This document shows, piece after piece, positions 1 through 7,404 of a stretch of 54,443 nt of DNA. The translations under genes were made by a program, and so were the position numbers. The notes under the pieces are model-generated. The model saw only the letters and a program-made list of their open reading frames with translations. It was not told the DNA's origin and did no database searches. Every line of letters starts with the position of its first letter. Position 1 is the first letter of the stretch. The DNA comes from Sphingopyxis sp. KK2 (GTDB lineage Bacteria > Pseudomonadota > Alphaproteobacteria > Sphingomonadales > Sphingomonadaceae): assembly GCF_001990265.1 (NCBI RefSeq), contig NZ_LYVN01000010.1:1-54443 (forward strand), read 5' to 3'.

Positions 1-1
1 C

Positions 2-514
2 GTTGGCGGCGCGGCGCTGGCCTTTACCCGCCGTCGCAAGGCTCGCGACGAATGGGCCGAAACGACGGTCGAATATAACGATGTTCCGGTCGCCGCGCCC
101 GTCGCTCCGCACATCGTTCGCGAACCGCAGCCTGCCCCTGCCCAGCCCGCTTACGCACTCAGCGAAGAGCAGGTCATCGCAACGCCCGCGCCCGCGCAGC
201 GCTCGACCCCGGCCTTTGCCGCCGCGCCGAGCGGCAGCATGGGCCGCCATGAGGCGATGGCGCTCGTCGGTCCGACCGCGGACAATCCCTTCCTGACGCT
301 CAAGAAGCGGCTCAAGCGCGCACGTTTCTATGACCGCAAGGAGCGCCACGAATATGAGGGCCTGCTCGACCAGCCGCAGGTCGCTCGCCAGCCGGTCAGC
401 GCATGGGAGATCGCGAACCGTCCCGAACCCGCGCCCGCCAAGCAGACGACGCGCCGCCCCGACCAGGCGCCGCTCTTTCCCGGCCGGCTTCGTCCCGGAT
501 ATGCCGGCAGCTGA
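2..514 (+). CDS. Hypothetical protein, C-terminal part (5' truncated by window edge)
   Basis: This open frame enters from the left edge and stops at 512-514, giving 170 visible residues. The visible part begins with the end of a hydrophobic segment followed by Arg-Arg-Arg-Lys, the usual positive-inside end of a membrane helix. A long Pro/Ala/Gln-rich linker follows, then a basic block containing NPFLTLKKRLKRARFYDRKE and a Pro-rich tail. I see no enzyme motif. It looks like a membrane-anchored protein with a cytoplasmic tail, but I do not recognise a characterised family. It converges on rplL across a shared terminator, so the position just downstream of rplL, where rpoB usually lies, is taken by this opposite-strand gene. 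Confidence 0.6.
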   Translation, partial: VGGAALAFTRRRKARDEWAETTVEYNDVPVAAPVAPHIVREPQPAPAQPAYALSEEQVIATPAPAQRSTPAFAAAPSGSMGRHEAMALVGPTADNPFLTLKKRLKRARFYDRKERHEYEGLLDQPQVARQPVSAWEIANRPEPAPAKQTTRRPDQAPLFPGRLRPGYAGS

Positions 515-541
515 TCAGCCGCCAGCGATATCCGGAAACAG

Positions 542-573
542 AAAAGGGCGGCGCCTCGCGGCACCGCCCTTTT
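542..573. terminator. Bidirectional rho-independent terminator between rplL and the left-edge gene
   Basis: A perfect 10-bp stem (AAAAGGGCGG at 542-551, CCGCCCTTTT at 564-573), with possible extra GCC/GGC pairing inside, carries A and T runs on its flanks. It therefore reads as a U-tailed terminator on both strands. It lies between the stop of the plus-strand gene (514) and the stop of rplL (616). Confidence 0.85.
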
Positions 574-615
574 CCTATTGCCTTGCCCCGGCCCGCAATC
601 GGACCGGGAAAAACA

Positions 616-987
616 TTACTTGAGTTCGACGGTCGCGCCGGCAGCTTCGAGCTTCTTCTTCAGCTCTTCGGCTTCCGCCTTGCTCACGCCTTCCTTGATC
701 GCCTTGGGAGCGCTTTCGACGAGCGCCTTGGCTTCGCCGAGGCCCAGGCCGGTGATCGCACGGACTTCCTTGATCGCGTTGATCTTGTTGCCGCCGTCAC
801 CGGTCAGGATGACGTCGAATTCGGTCTGCTCTTCAGCAGCCGGGCCAGCAGCGGCAGCGGCCGGAGCGGCAGCAACGGCAGCGGCAGCCGAAACGCCCCA
901 CTTTTCTTCGAGCATCTTCGACAGGTCAGCCGCTTCGAGGACGGTCAGGGTCGACAGTTCTTCAACGATCTTTGCAAGATCAGCCAT
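616..987 (-). CDS. rplL: 50S ribosomal protein L7/L12
   Basis: This encodes the stalk protein of the large ribosomal subunit, which recruits translational GTPases. The 123-residue product has the family layout: an N-terminal helical dimerisation region (about residues 1-30), an Ala/Pro-rich hinge (about 33-52), and a C-terminal globular domain containing the conserved [18 protein letters not shown] stretch. An ATG two codons upstream (993) is possible, but the GGAG ribosome-binding site at 995-998 is only 1 nt from it and 7 nt from the ATG at 987, so I chose 987. It lies 58 bp downstream of rplJ in the same operon and ends at a strong terminator. rpoB does not follow. Confidence 0.97.
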   Translation of the reverse strand: MADLAKIVEELSTLTVLEAADLSKMLEEKWGVSAAAAVAAAPAAAAAGPAAEEQTEFDVILTGDGGNKINAIKEVRAITGLGLGEAKALVESAPKAIKEGVSKAEAEELKKKLEAAGATVELK

Positions 988-1045
988 GTTCATTCTCCAT
1001 CAGAACCGGGAAATCCCGGTGGTAGTTTCAAGGGTTAATTCAAAA

Positions 1046-1561
1046 TCACGCTGCGTCTTTGGCGGCATATGCGCCAAAAACCCGCGCCAACTGGCCGGCC
1101 GGGGCTGCGGCAATCTGCGCAACCTTGGTGGCCGGAGCCTGCACCAGACCGATGATCTTGGCACGCAGCTCGTCGAGCGAGGGAAGCGAAGCCAGCGCGG
1201 TAACGCCAGCCACGTCGAGCACCACGTCACCCATGCCACCACCAACGATTTCCAGCTTGGGGTTGGTCTTGGCAAATTCCACCGCGATCTTCGCAGCCGC
1301 GACCGCATCGGTCGAGGTTGCCAGCGCGGTGGGGCCGGTCAGCAGTTCGCCGATGCCGGTGTAGGACGTGCCGTCGAGCGCGATTTTGGCAAGACGGTTC
1401 TTCGTGACGCGAAAGTCGGCCCCGGCATCACGCATCTGCTGACGCAGCACCGTCGACTGAGCGACGGTCAGACCCAGGTTGCGGACGACCACAACCGAGG
1501 CAGCTGACGACAGGGTAGCGTTCAGCGAGGATACGGCTTCGGCCTTTTCCGTACGATCCAT
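1046..1561 (-). CDS. rplJ: 50S ribosomal protein L10
   Basis: This is the stalk base protein, which binds 23S rRNA and carries L7/L12 dimers on its C-terminal helix. The 171-residue product starts MDRTEKAEAVSSLN and has the typical NLGLTVAQ and KNRLAKIA segments. The frame stays open further upstream, but the start at 1561 is preceded by GGAG with a 7-nt spacer and matches the usual L10 N-terminus. It is the first gene of a rplJ-rplL operon with an upstream untranslated leader of up to about 190 nt. In many bacteria L10 with L12 represses translation by binding this leader. rplA is not adjacent but about 8 kb away. Confidence 0.97.
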   Translation of the reverse strand: MDRTEKAEAVSSLNATLSSAASVVVVRNLGLTVAQSTVLRQQMRDAGADFRVTKNRLAKIALDGTSYTGIGELLTGPTALATSTDAVAAAKIAVEFAKTNPKLEIVGGGMGDVVLDVAGVTALASLPSLDELRAKIIGLVQAPATKVAQIAAAPAGQLARVFGAYAAKDAA

Positions 1562-1750
1562 GCCTATACTCCACTCTGTGCCCGGTATCGCACGCGCAAG
1601 CGCACGCTGCCGGGCGGCTAAACCACGCAAAGGCCGGACCAGCCGAGGCTCGCCTGTCCTTTGCGCAACGATGTCCGATGGGGTCGGTCAAGCCGCGTCA
1701 CCTGTTGCACAGGCGGGCGACCGATAAAGACTGTTCCCCGTCTCGGCTGG
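1562..1750 (-). promoter_or_regulatory. rplJL leader region (candidate L10-binding leader)
   Basis: This untranslated stretch precedes rplJ. It contains a perfect 8-bp long-range stem (1626-1633 with 1658-1665, CGCAAAGG/CCTTTGCG) and a small hairpin CCTGT-TGC-ACAGG (1701-1713). Its length and structure fit the autoregulatory L10 leaders known from other bacteria. I identified it by position and pairing only and could not test it against the Rfam L10 leader model. Confidence 0.45.
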
Positions 1751-1751
1751 A

Positions 1752-1780
1752 AATTAAGAAGGGCATATTCCCTTCACCAA
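1752..1780 (-). promoter_or_regulatory. Candidate promoter for rplJL
   Basis: On the minus strand TTGGTG (1775-1780) and TTAATT (1752-1757) are separated by 17 bp, a reasonable sigma-70-type spacing. The spacer contains the inverted repeat GAAGGG-6-CCCTTC (1758-1775). The -10 match is only moderate. Confidence 0.35.
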
Positions 1781-2006
1781 CTGTCTCGGACGGAATCGCC
1801 GCTGCCGGAGCAGCGACAATGTGCGGTGGCCAATAGCGTCGCGGCGAACGAAGTCAAGGCGCGATGGCGCGACCGAGCGACGCGACTGTCCTGCAATTGA
1901 CCCAAAAGGCCGCCAACTGAGCCATGACAGGGGCCCCGAAATCTGATAAGCCATTGAAACTTGATGCACCCCCCTTGCGCATCTCCGGCTTCGACAGGAG
2001 GGACCA
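1781..2006. other. Intergenic stretch upstream of the small gene at 2007
   Basis: No convincing coding frame is visible on either strand here. The only clear signal is a strong Shine-Dalgarno sequence AGGAGGG (1996-2002) at the right end, serving the TTG start at 2007. A TTGACC hexamer at 1897-1902 has no good -10 partner. Confidence 0.5.
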
Positions 2007-2210
2007 TTGGGTATTCTGGACATGTTTGGCGGTCGCCGCGCTGCCCGCAGGTTGGCGGACGATCTCGACGCGCTGCAGCAGATGCGTTTGAAGCATGGGG
2101 ACAATACCCGCGCCGAACTCCAACGGCGCGCCGCCGATCGCGGGCTCAACGGCCGAGATCGCCGGCATTGGCAGCGCCTACTCGCCCTCGCCCTCGAAGA
2201 CAATATCTGA
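2007..2210 (+). CDS. Small basic hypothetical protein (67 aa)
   Basis: This small protein begins with TTG, supported by AGGAGGG (1996-2002) placed 4 nt upstream, an unusually strong ribosome-binding site. The product is charged and predicted helical throughout: an N-terminal GILDMFGGRRAARRLADDLDAL segment, then an Arg/Gln-rich helix with RDRRHWQRLLALALED. There is no signal peptide or membrane segment. I do not recognise a family. It stands alone between the divergent rplJ leader and the PadR gene. Confidence 0.6.
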   Translation: MGILDMFGGRRAARRLADDLDALQQMRLKHGDNTRAELQRRAADRGLNGRDRRHWQRLLALALEDNI

Positions 2211-2256
2211 CCAAAATCTGAGGATTTTTGCACGAAGCCCCTTGCACGACCAATTA

Positions 2257-2293
2257 TAAGATATATCTTAGAGCTATCTAGAAACACTCTAAG
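2257..2293 (+). promoter_or_regulatory. Palindromic operator cluster in front of the PadR gene
   Basis: A perfect 14-bp palindrome TAAGATATATCTTA lies at 2257-2270. Partly overlapping it is the inverted repeat CTTAGAG-N13-CTCTAAG (2267-2273 and 2287-2293). A possible promoter TTGCAC (2242-2247)-N16-TATCTT (2264-2269) would place the palindrome over the -10 box. PadR proteins bind palindromes and usually repress their own promoter, so autoregulation is the simplest reading. Confidence 0.6.
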
Positions 2294-2297
2294 GACA

Positions 2298-2894
2298 ATG
2301 ATGATGATATATTTCGTAAAAGCGGGCGGGCGTGGCTGCGGCAAGCGCCACGGCATGCCTCGCGGCGGCGGACGGGGTTATGGCCATGGACGCGGCTTTG
2401 GCGGACGCGATGGCGAGGATGGCGGCCGATCGCGGCGCCGGATGTTCGACAGCGGCGAATTGCCGCTTGTCCTGCTTCGCCTGATCGCCGACGAACCGCG
2501 TCATGGCTATGACCTGATCCGCCGGATCGAGGAGCTAACCGGCGGCGCCTATGCCCCCAGCCCGGGGGTCATCTACCCCACCCTCACCCTGCTCGACGAC
2601 ATGGGTCAGATCGCGGCGCAGCAAAGCGACGGCGCGAAGAAATTGTTCGCGATCACCCCCGAGGGGCAGGCCGAGCTCGATGCCAACGCGGATCTCGTCG
2701 CGGCGCTGATCGCCCGGCTCGCTGCTGTCGGCGAAGAGCGGCAGCGGACCGACGGCGGATCGGTGCGCCGGGCGATGGGCAATCTGCGCAACGTCCTGGT
2801 CAATCGGCTGGGCGACCGCGACATCGACGAAGCGACGCTCCACGAGGTCGTCGCGCTGATCGACGAGGCGGCGCAGAAGATCGAGCGGCTTTGA
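2298..2894 (+). CDS. PadR family transcriptional regulator, YqjI/NfeR-like
   Basis: This is a 198-residue DNA-binding regulator. Residues 1-48 form a Gly/Arg-rich tail with a few His and one Cys. From about residue 49 comes the PadR winged helix: SGELPLVLLRLIADEPRHGYDLI, then the recognition part with APSPGVIYPTLTLLDD, followed by a coiled C-terminal dimerisation helix. The arrangement of a Gly/basic tail before a PadR domain resembles E. coli YqjI (NfeR), a nickel/iron-responsive repressor, but this tail has far fewer metal-binding residues. Three in-frame ATGs (2298, 2301, 2304) follow AAGGA (2291-2295), and the second or third has better spacing. It is followed 14 bp later by a DUF2218 gene and preceded by palindromes that suggest autoregulation. 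Confidence 0.85.
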   Translation: MMMIYFVKAGGRGCGKRHGMPRGGGRGYGHGRGFGGRDGEDGGRSRRRMFDSGELPLVLLRLIADEPRHGYDLIRRIEELTGGAYAPSPGVIYPTLTLLDDMGQIAAQQSDGAKKLFAITPEGQAELDANADLVAALIARLAAVGEERQRTDGGSVRRAMGNLRNVLVNRLGDRDIDEATLHEVVALIDEAAQKIERL

Positions 2895-2908
2895 AAGGAA
2901 CAACGACC

Positions 2909-3229
2909 ATGACCATCTCGGCAACCGCCAGTGTGCCCACCGCGCATGCGAGCAAATATCTGCAGCAGCTGTGCAAGCATTGGCAGCATAATCTGGCGGT
3001 CGAGTTTACCGCCGACCATGGCACGGTGACCTTCCCCAAGGACGCACGCGGGGCCGACTGGCCCGGCGACGGGCTCGTCACCTTCGATGCCGGCGCCGAC
3101 GCGCTGGCGGTCCGCATCGACGCCAGCGTCGACGGCCAGCTCGAGGGATTGAAGGGCGCGGTCGCCCGCCATCTCGACCGCTTCGCCTTTCGCGAGGCAC
3201 CGCTGGCGTTCGACTGGCAAGCAGCCTGA
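2909..3229 (+). CDS. DUF2218 domain protein
   Basis: The 106-residue protein spans a single DUF2218 domain: a helical start (ASKYLQQLCKHWQHNL), then strands FTADHGTVTFP and LAVRIDA, and a C-terminal helix with HLDRFAFREAPLAFDW. I chose the ATG at 2909 because AAAGGAA (2894-2900) lies 8 nt upstream. In other proteobacteria DUF2218 genes often accompany siderophore-interacting proteins or PadR/YqjI-type regulators. Together with the PadR gene directly upstream this suggests a role in iron or metal metabolism. The molecular activity of the domain is not known to me. Confidence 0.8.
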   Translation: MTISATASVPTAHASKYLQQLCKHWQHNLAVEFTADHGTVTFPKDARGADWPGDGLVTFDAGADALAVRIDASVDGQLEGLKGAVARHLDRFAFREAPLAFDWQAA

Positions 3230-3238
3230 CTCGCGATA

Positions 3239-3322
3239 TATCGTTTTTCGATAATATCGATTGACGATATCGAAGATAAGAAATATATCGTTCTTCGATA
3301 ATTAATCTATCGGAGAACGATA
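3239..3322 (+). promoter_or_regulatory. Four tandem TATCG-N5-CGATA palindromes (operator array)
   Basis: The 15-bp pattern TATCG-N5-CGATA occurs exactly four times: 3239-3253, 3255-3269, 3286-3300 and 3308-3322. Two of the sites lie in a 20-bp direct repeat with a single mismatch (3236-3255 and 3283-3302). The last copy covers the ribosome-binding region and reaches the first base of the ATG at 3322. Such an array is best explained as binding sites for the small XRE regulator encoded two genes downstream, giving autoregulation at transcription and possibly at translation initiation. Confidence 0.75.
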
Positions 3323-3846
3323 TGTCCAAAAATCATTCGACGCTGCTCGCAGTGACGCGTGGGCTGTTGTGGCTGATGCTGACGCTGATCGCTGCGGCCT
3401 TCCTGTTCGTGATCGTCTCGGGCGGCGCGCTCGCGGTCATGTGGCCCGAGATCGCGGTCGAGGCGAAGAACAGCCAGATCTTCCTCGACGCGGGGAATAT
3501 CCGGCCGCAGCTCTTCGCCCTCCTCGCGATCCTCGCCGCAGTGCTCGCCGCCGCCGTCTATATCGTCCGCAAGTTGCAGGCGCTGATCGCCACGGCGGCG
3601 ACCGATCCGTTCATTCCCGCCAATGCGGCGCGGCTTCGCCATATCGGCTGGGCGCTCGTCGCGGTACAGCTGCTCGCGTTGCCGCTTGGATCGGTCGCGC
3701 GGAGCATCGCGGTTTCGACGAGCCAGTTCGCCGACATGGGCGGCATCAACCTGCAGAGCATCCTCGCAATCCTGCTCGCCTTCGTCCTCGCCGCCGTGTT
3801 CGAACGCGGCACCGCGATGCGCGACGAGCTGGAAGGAACGGTGTGA
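3322..3846 (+). CDS. DUF2975 family integral membrane protein
   Basis: The 174-residue protein has four hydrophobic segments, roughly residues 14-36, 55-77, 102-122 and 138-157, consistent with a four-helix inner-membrane protein of the DUF2975 family. The start codon overlaps the last copy of the operator array. The stop overlaps the start of the next gene (TGATG), so the two are translationally coupled. DUF2975 genes are commonly paired with a short YozG-like XRE regulator, exactly as here. Function is unknown; a membrane partner that modulates the regulator is plausible but unproven. Confidence 0.8.
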   Translation: MSKNHSTLLAVTRGLLWLMLTLIAAAFLFVIVSGGALAVMWPEIAVEAKNSQIFLDAGNIRPQLFALLAILAAVLAAAVYIVRKLQALIATAATDPFIPANAARLRHIGWALVAVQLLALPLGSVARSIAVSTSQFADMGGINLQSILAILLAFVLAAVFERGTAMRDELEGTV

Positions 3847-4052
3847 TGGCGATCGTCGTGAAACTGGACGACCTGCTCCACGCCAAGCGGATGACGCTGA
3901 CCGACCTGTCGGACCGCATCGGCATCACGCTCGCCAATCTTTCGATCCTCAAGACCGGCAAGGCCAAGGCGATGCGCTTTTCGACGCTTGAGGCGATCTG
4001 CACCGAACTCGGCTGCCAACCGGGCGACCTGCTGGCCTTCGAGCCCGACTAG
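3846..4052 (+). CDS. Small XRE/Cro-CI family HTH regulator (YozG-like)
   Basis: This 68-residue protein is essentially a single helix-turn-helix domain. It begins MAIVVKLDDLLHAKRMTLTD and has the typical LSDRIGITLANLSILKTGKAKAMRFSTLEAICTELGCQPGDLL arrangement (helices 2-3 about residues 20-40, helix 5 at the end). It overlaps the DUF2975 gene by one base (TGATG). I infer that it binds the four TATCG-N5-CGATA sites in front of the pair. No effector domain is present, so any signal would have to come through the membrane partner or through dosage. Confidence 0.85.
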   Translation: MAIVVKLDDLLHAKRMTLTDLSDRIGITLANLSILKTGKAKAMRFSTLEAICTELGCQPGDLLAFEPD

Positions 4053-4084
4053 CGGGGCGCCGCACCCGCCGCATCCTTGCCCCA

Positions 4085-4109
4085 CCCCGCCTCCCCGGTC
4101 GCGGCGGGG
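4085..4109 (+). terminator. Candidate terminator after the DUF2975-XRE pair
   Basis: A 7-bp GC stem CCCCGCC (4085-4091) / GGCGGGG (4103-4109) with an 11-nt loop is followed by CCTGTTTATC. The T run is short, so this is only a moderate candidate. Confidence 0.4.
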
Positions 4110-4211
4110 CCTGTTTATCGGGGGCTTGGCGGAACGCGAATCCGGCATACAACGTTCAAGCATCGGCGGTCGCTTCTGGCCGCCTTTTGCATGACCAGGA
4201 AAGGAAGTTTT

Positions 4212-4529
4212 GTGACCGATTCCCAAGGGCTGTTATGTCCGACCTGCCGCGTGAATCTGACGATGTCCGAACGGCAGGGGATCGAGATCGACTATTGCCC
4301 GCAATGCCGCGGCGTATGGCTCGATCGCGGCGAACTCGACAAGATCATCGAGCGCAGCGAAGCCGCCAATGCCCCGCAGCAGCAGGCCGCCCCGCCGCCG
4401 CCGCCCCAGCAGCCGCAATATCGCGAGCAGGAATATCGCGGCGGCGAGCGCGGCTATGACGACCGCTATTATGGCAAGCCCTACAAGAAAAATTACAAGA
4501 AGAGCTTCCTCAGCGAATTGTTCGACTGA
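4212..4529 (+). CDS. Zinc-ribbon protein of the TFIIB-type zinc finger family
   Basis: The 105-residue protein has two CxxC knuckles, LLCPTC and DYCPQC, about 20 residues apart in its N-terminal third, followed by RGVWLDRGELDKIIE, the hallmark of the zf-TFIIB domain. The rest is low complexity: a Gln/Pro stretch, then an Arg/Tyr/Gly-rich region and a Lys-rich end. I chose the GTG at 4212 because of AAGGAAG at 4201-4207. An ATG at 4191 in the same frame is the alternative. The role is unknown; the ribbon probably binds zinc and a partner protein. Confidence 0.75.
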   Translation: MTDSQGLLCPTCRVNLTMSERQGIEIDYCPQCRGVWLDRGELDKIIERSEAANAPQQQAAPPPPPQQPQYREQEYRGGERGYDDRYYGKPYKKNYKKSFLSELFD

Positions 4530-4532
4530 CGA

Positions 4533-5930
4533 TCATCCTGCGACGGCATTGCGCCGGGCATAGAGGAAATAGACACCCAGCCCGACGACATTCCAGATCA
4601 GGAACCAAAGCTGCGTCTGCGCCGGGAGGTTGAAAAAAAGATAGGCGCAGCCGAAGACCGCCCCGAGGCCGACCACCCACGGCAGCGGCGCGCGGAAGGT
4701 GCGCGGCGCGTCGGGGGCGCGGCGGCGCATGATGAGCATGCATATCGCAACGGCGGTGAAGGCCGCGAGCGTCCCGGCGTTGGCGAGCGCGGCAAGTTCG
4801 TCGAGCGGGATGAAACCCGCGAGGATCGCCACGACGATCGCCGTGAAGATGGTGATACGCACCGGCGACCCGCGCGACGACAGCTTGGCGAGGCTCGCGG
4901 GCAAGAGCCCGTCGCGCGCCATGGTGAAGAAGATGCGGCTCTGCCCATAGAAAAAGGCGAGGATGACGGTCGGCAGGGCCACCGCCGCCGAGACCCCGAG
5001 ATACCAGGCCGCGCCGGGCTGGCCGAGTTCGCGCAGGATCAGCGCCAGCGGTTCGGGGCTGTTGGCGAATTTGCTGTAAGCGATCGCACCGACCGCCGCG
5101 ACCGCGACGACGACATAGATGGCGACGCAGGCGATCATCGACCCGATGATCCCGATCTTGAGGTCGCGGTCGGGATTCTTGGTTTCCTCGGCCGCGGTCG
5201 CGATCGCATCGAAGCCATAGAAAGCGAAAAAGATGATCGCCGCGGCGGCCATGACGCCGCGCTCGACCCCGTCGGGGCCGACATGCTTGGCAAAGCCGAA
5301 GGGATTGAAGGGCTCGAGATTGGCCGCGTCGAATGCGGGCAGCGCGACCGCGACGAACACCGCCAGCGCGATGATCTTCACGACGACCAGGATCGCATTG
5401 ACCGTCGCGCTCTCGCGCGTGCCGAACAACAGCATGCCCGCGACGACCGCGATGATCGCGATGGCGGGCAAATTGACGATGCCGCCGAGTTCGGGGCCCT
5501 GCATCAGCGCCATCGGTACCCCGACCGATGCGTGAAGCAGCGGCGCGACATAGCCCGACCAACCGACCGCAACGGCGCTGACAACCAGCGAATATTCGAG
5601 AATCAGGCTCCAGCCGACGATCCAGGCGATGAGTTCGCCGATGACGACATAGCTGTAGGTATAGGCGCTGCCCGACGCCGGGATCATCGTCGCCATTTCG
5701 GCATAGGCGAGCGCGGCGAAGACGCAGATAAGCCCGGCGATAGCGAAGGACAGGATCACCGCCGGGCCCGCCTTGGCGGCGCCAACGCCGATCAGCGTCA
5801 GGATGCCGGTGCCGACGATCGCGCCGACGCCGAGAGCAATGAGGTGCGGCCAGCCGAGCGTGCGCGCCAGCCCCTGTCCTTCGTGCGTTTCCGGAACGAT
5901 GGTTTTGCGGCGCAGCAGGCTGTTCGACAT
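4533..5930 (-). CDS. APC family amino acid permease (cationic amino acid transporter-like)
   Basis: This 465-residue inner-membrane transporter has about 12 hydrophobic helices. The N-terminus contains LARTLGWPHLIALGVGAIVGTGIL, with the conserved G-x-I-x-G-TGI glycine motif of the APC superfamily in helix 1. Later motifs include AFYGFDAIATAAEETKNPDRDLKIGI, typical of the cationic amino acid transporter (CAT) branch. I chose the start at 5930 because GGGAG lies just upstream and it gives the normal N-terminus. It converges with the zinc-ribbon gene (3 bp apart). It probably imports amino acids by proton symport; the substrate cannot be read from the sequence. Confidence 0.85.
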   Translation of the reverse strand: MSNSLLRRKTIVPETHEGQGLARTLGWPHLIALGVGAIVGTGILTLIGVGAAKAGPAVILSFAIAGLICVFAALAYAEMATMIPASGSAYTYSYVVIGELIAWIVGWSLILEYSLVVSAVAVGWSGYVAPLLHASVGVPMALMQGPELGGIVNLPAIAIIAVVAGMLLFGTRESATVNAILVVVKIIALAVFVAVALPAFDAANLEPFNPFGFAKHVGPDGVERGVMAAAAIIFFAFYGFDAIATAAEETKNPDRDLKIGIIGSMIACVAIYVVVAVAAVGAIAYSKFANSPEPLALILRELGQPGAAWYLGVSAAVALPTVILAFFYGQSRIFFTMARDGLLPASLAKLSSRGSPVRITIFTAIVVAILAGFIPLDELAALANAGTLAAFTAVAICMLIMRRRAPDAPRTFRAPLPWVVGLGAVFGCAYLFFNLPAQTQLWFLIWNVVGLGVYFLYARRNAVAG

Positions 5931-5991
5931 AGAGGCTCCCCTGATTTTCGTTGCTTGTGAAACGGGATTTGGGAGAAGGCAAGTCGCGCCG

Positions 5992-6630
5992 TCAGCCGGC
6001 GTGAGCGACCTTCCCCGCCCGCCAGGCCAGCGCGGCGGCGAAGGCCGCCGCCAGACCATAAGCCGCGGGCGCCGACCACAGAACCGTCCGCGCGCCGACG
6101 ATGGCACCCGCAACCAGCGCACCCCATAGCAGCAGATGCCCAAGCCAGCGGCCGTCGTCGCCGCCGCGGAGCGCATTGGCGATCTTGTGCCCCAATTGCA
6201 CCAGCGTGCCAGTCATGTAGGTAACGCCGACAATCGTACCATTGCGAGCCGGAAGCGCGGCATTGACGGCGCCCATGGCAAAGGCAAGGCATAGGACCGG
6301 CGGCCACCCGGGAAGCGCCAGCCGCAAACCGATCGCCGCGGCCAGAAGAACCGCAACCGACGCCAGGACGATGCGCGACTGCCGCGGCCCCGATCGCGCC
6401 GCGACCAGCGCTCCTGCGACCACGCCGGCCACGAACATGATGATGATTCCGCCGGCAATCGCCGCTGCACCCTGCCATTGCGCCAGTCCAACGGCCAGCC
6501 GGGTCGAATTCCCCGTCATGAACGAGACGAAGAAGCCCGCCGATTCCACAAAACCGATCGCATCGACGAAGCCCGCAAGGGTCGCGATGCCGACCGCCAG
6601 GTGCTGATGGCTGCGTTCGAAGCGGATCAT
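5992..6630 (-). CDS. DUF1275 (YoaK-like) membrane protein
   Basis: The 212-residue product is hydrophobic with about six membrane segments. It carries the DUF1275 signature near the N-terminus: AGFVDAIGFVESAGFFVSFMTGNSTRLAVGL (about residues 19-49). A second conserved stretch, TYMTGTLVQLGHKIANAL, lies in the C-terminal half. Family members are widespread and of unknown function. It starts 4 bp after the pterin dehydratase gene and is probably cotranscribed with it. The frame stays open far upstream through GC-rich DNA, but that part is not coding. Confidence 0.85.
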   Translation of the reverse strand: MIRFERSHQHLAVGIATLAGFVDAIGFVESAGFFVSFMTGNSTRLAVGLAQWQGAAAIAGGIIIMFVAGVVAGALVAARSGPRQSRIVLASVAVLLAAAIGLRLALPGWPPVLCLAFAMGAVNAALPARNGTIVGVTYMTGTLVQLGHKIANALRGGDDGRWLGHLLLWGALVAGAIVGARTVLWSAPAAYGLAAAFAAALAWRAGKVAHAG

Positions 6631-6634
6631 CGCG

Positions 6635-6922
6635 CTAGAGCAGCGCCTCGATCGCCTCGGCGAGCTTTGCGTCGCGCTCCGACAGCCCATCGGCGTCGTG
6701 CGTCGTGAGCAATATGTCGACGCGGTTGTAGACGTTCGACCATTCGGGGTGATGATCCATCTTTTCGGCGATGATCGCGACACTTGCCATGAAGCCGAAG
6801 GCCTGCGCGAAATCGTCGAATTTGAAGCGGCGGGTGATCGCGTCGCGCTGCGGTTCGTGCGTCCAGTCGGGGAAGCGCGCGAGCAGGGCGTCGCGCGCGG
6901 CATCGTCGAGTTTCTGGACCAT
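6635..6922 (-). CDS. phhB: 4a-hydroxytetrahydrobiopterin dehydratase (pterin-4a-carbinolamine dehydratase)
   Basis: The 95-residue enzyme dehydrates 4a-hydroxytetrahydropterin so that the cofactor of aromatic amino acid hydroxylases can be recycled. The family fingerprint is clear: [27 protein letters not shown], with the catalytic His57-His58-Pro-Glu-Trp group and His75-Asp76. Length is normal for the family. phhA is not in the window, so the partner hydroxylase must lie elsewhere, or this copy serves another purpose such as molybdopterin or folate metabolism. It forms a two-gene unit with the DUF1275 gene. Confidence 0.92.
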   Translation of the reverse strand: MVQKLDDAARDALLARFPDWTHEPQRDAITRRFKFDDFAQAFGFMASVAIIAEKMDHHPEWSNVYNRVDILLTTHDADGLSERDAKLAEAIEALL

Positions 6923-6975
6923 CGCTTCGTCTCCCTGCTGGTAATGGCGCGACGCTCCCCATAAGGAAGGGCGCG

Positions 6976-7404
6976 ATGAGCGACAAGACCGCCCTTTCCT
7001 CGCTTCCCGCCGGCTGGACCGGAATGGCCCCCGACACCGACGCCCTCTTCGCGATGGCCGAGGCCGCGCTCGACAGCCTGCCCGCGGTGTTCGCGCCGCA
7101 TATCCGCGACGTCGTGATCGCGATCGAGGAATTCGCCGACGACGAGGTTCTGAAGTCGGTCGATATCGAACATCCCTATGACCTCACCGGCCTTTATGAA
7201 GGCCGCCCGCTGACCGAGCGCAGCATCGATGCGAGCGGCGGCATGCCCGACCGCGTCACCCTCTATCGCATCCCGATCCTCGTCGAATGGATCGAGAGCG
7301 GCGAAAGGCTCGACTGGCTGGTCCGCCATGTGCTGATCCACGAGATCGGGCATCATTTCGGCTTCTCCGACGACGACATGCACGCGCTGGAAGATATGGC
7401 GTGA
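6976..7404 (+). CDS. Minimal zincin-type metallopeptidase family protein
   Basis: The 142-residue protein has [18 protein letters not shown] at residues 122-139: a HExxH zinc site with further acidic/His residues that could supply the third ligand. This matches the short possible-metallopeptidase family (formerly DUF1025). There is no signal peptide, so it is probably cytoplasmic; substrates are unknown. It is the first gene of a four-gene chain in which each stop overlaps the next start by 4 bases, ending with ccmA, ccmB and a VOC gene. Confidence 0.85.
   Translation: MSDKTALSSLPAGWTGMAPDTDALFAMAEAALDSLPAVFAPHIRDVVIAIEEFADDEVLKSVDIEHPYDLTGLYEGRPLTERSIDASGGMPDRVTLYRIPILVEWIESGERLDWLVRHVLIHEIGHHFGFSDDDMHALEDMA

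Noticed and set aside
1-616. rpoB downstream of rplL
   Set aside because: The left-edge gene is on the opposite strand and its translation shows no RNA polymerase motif.
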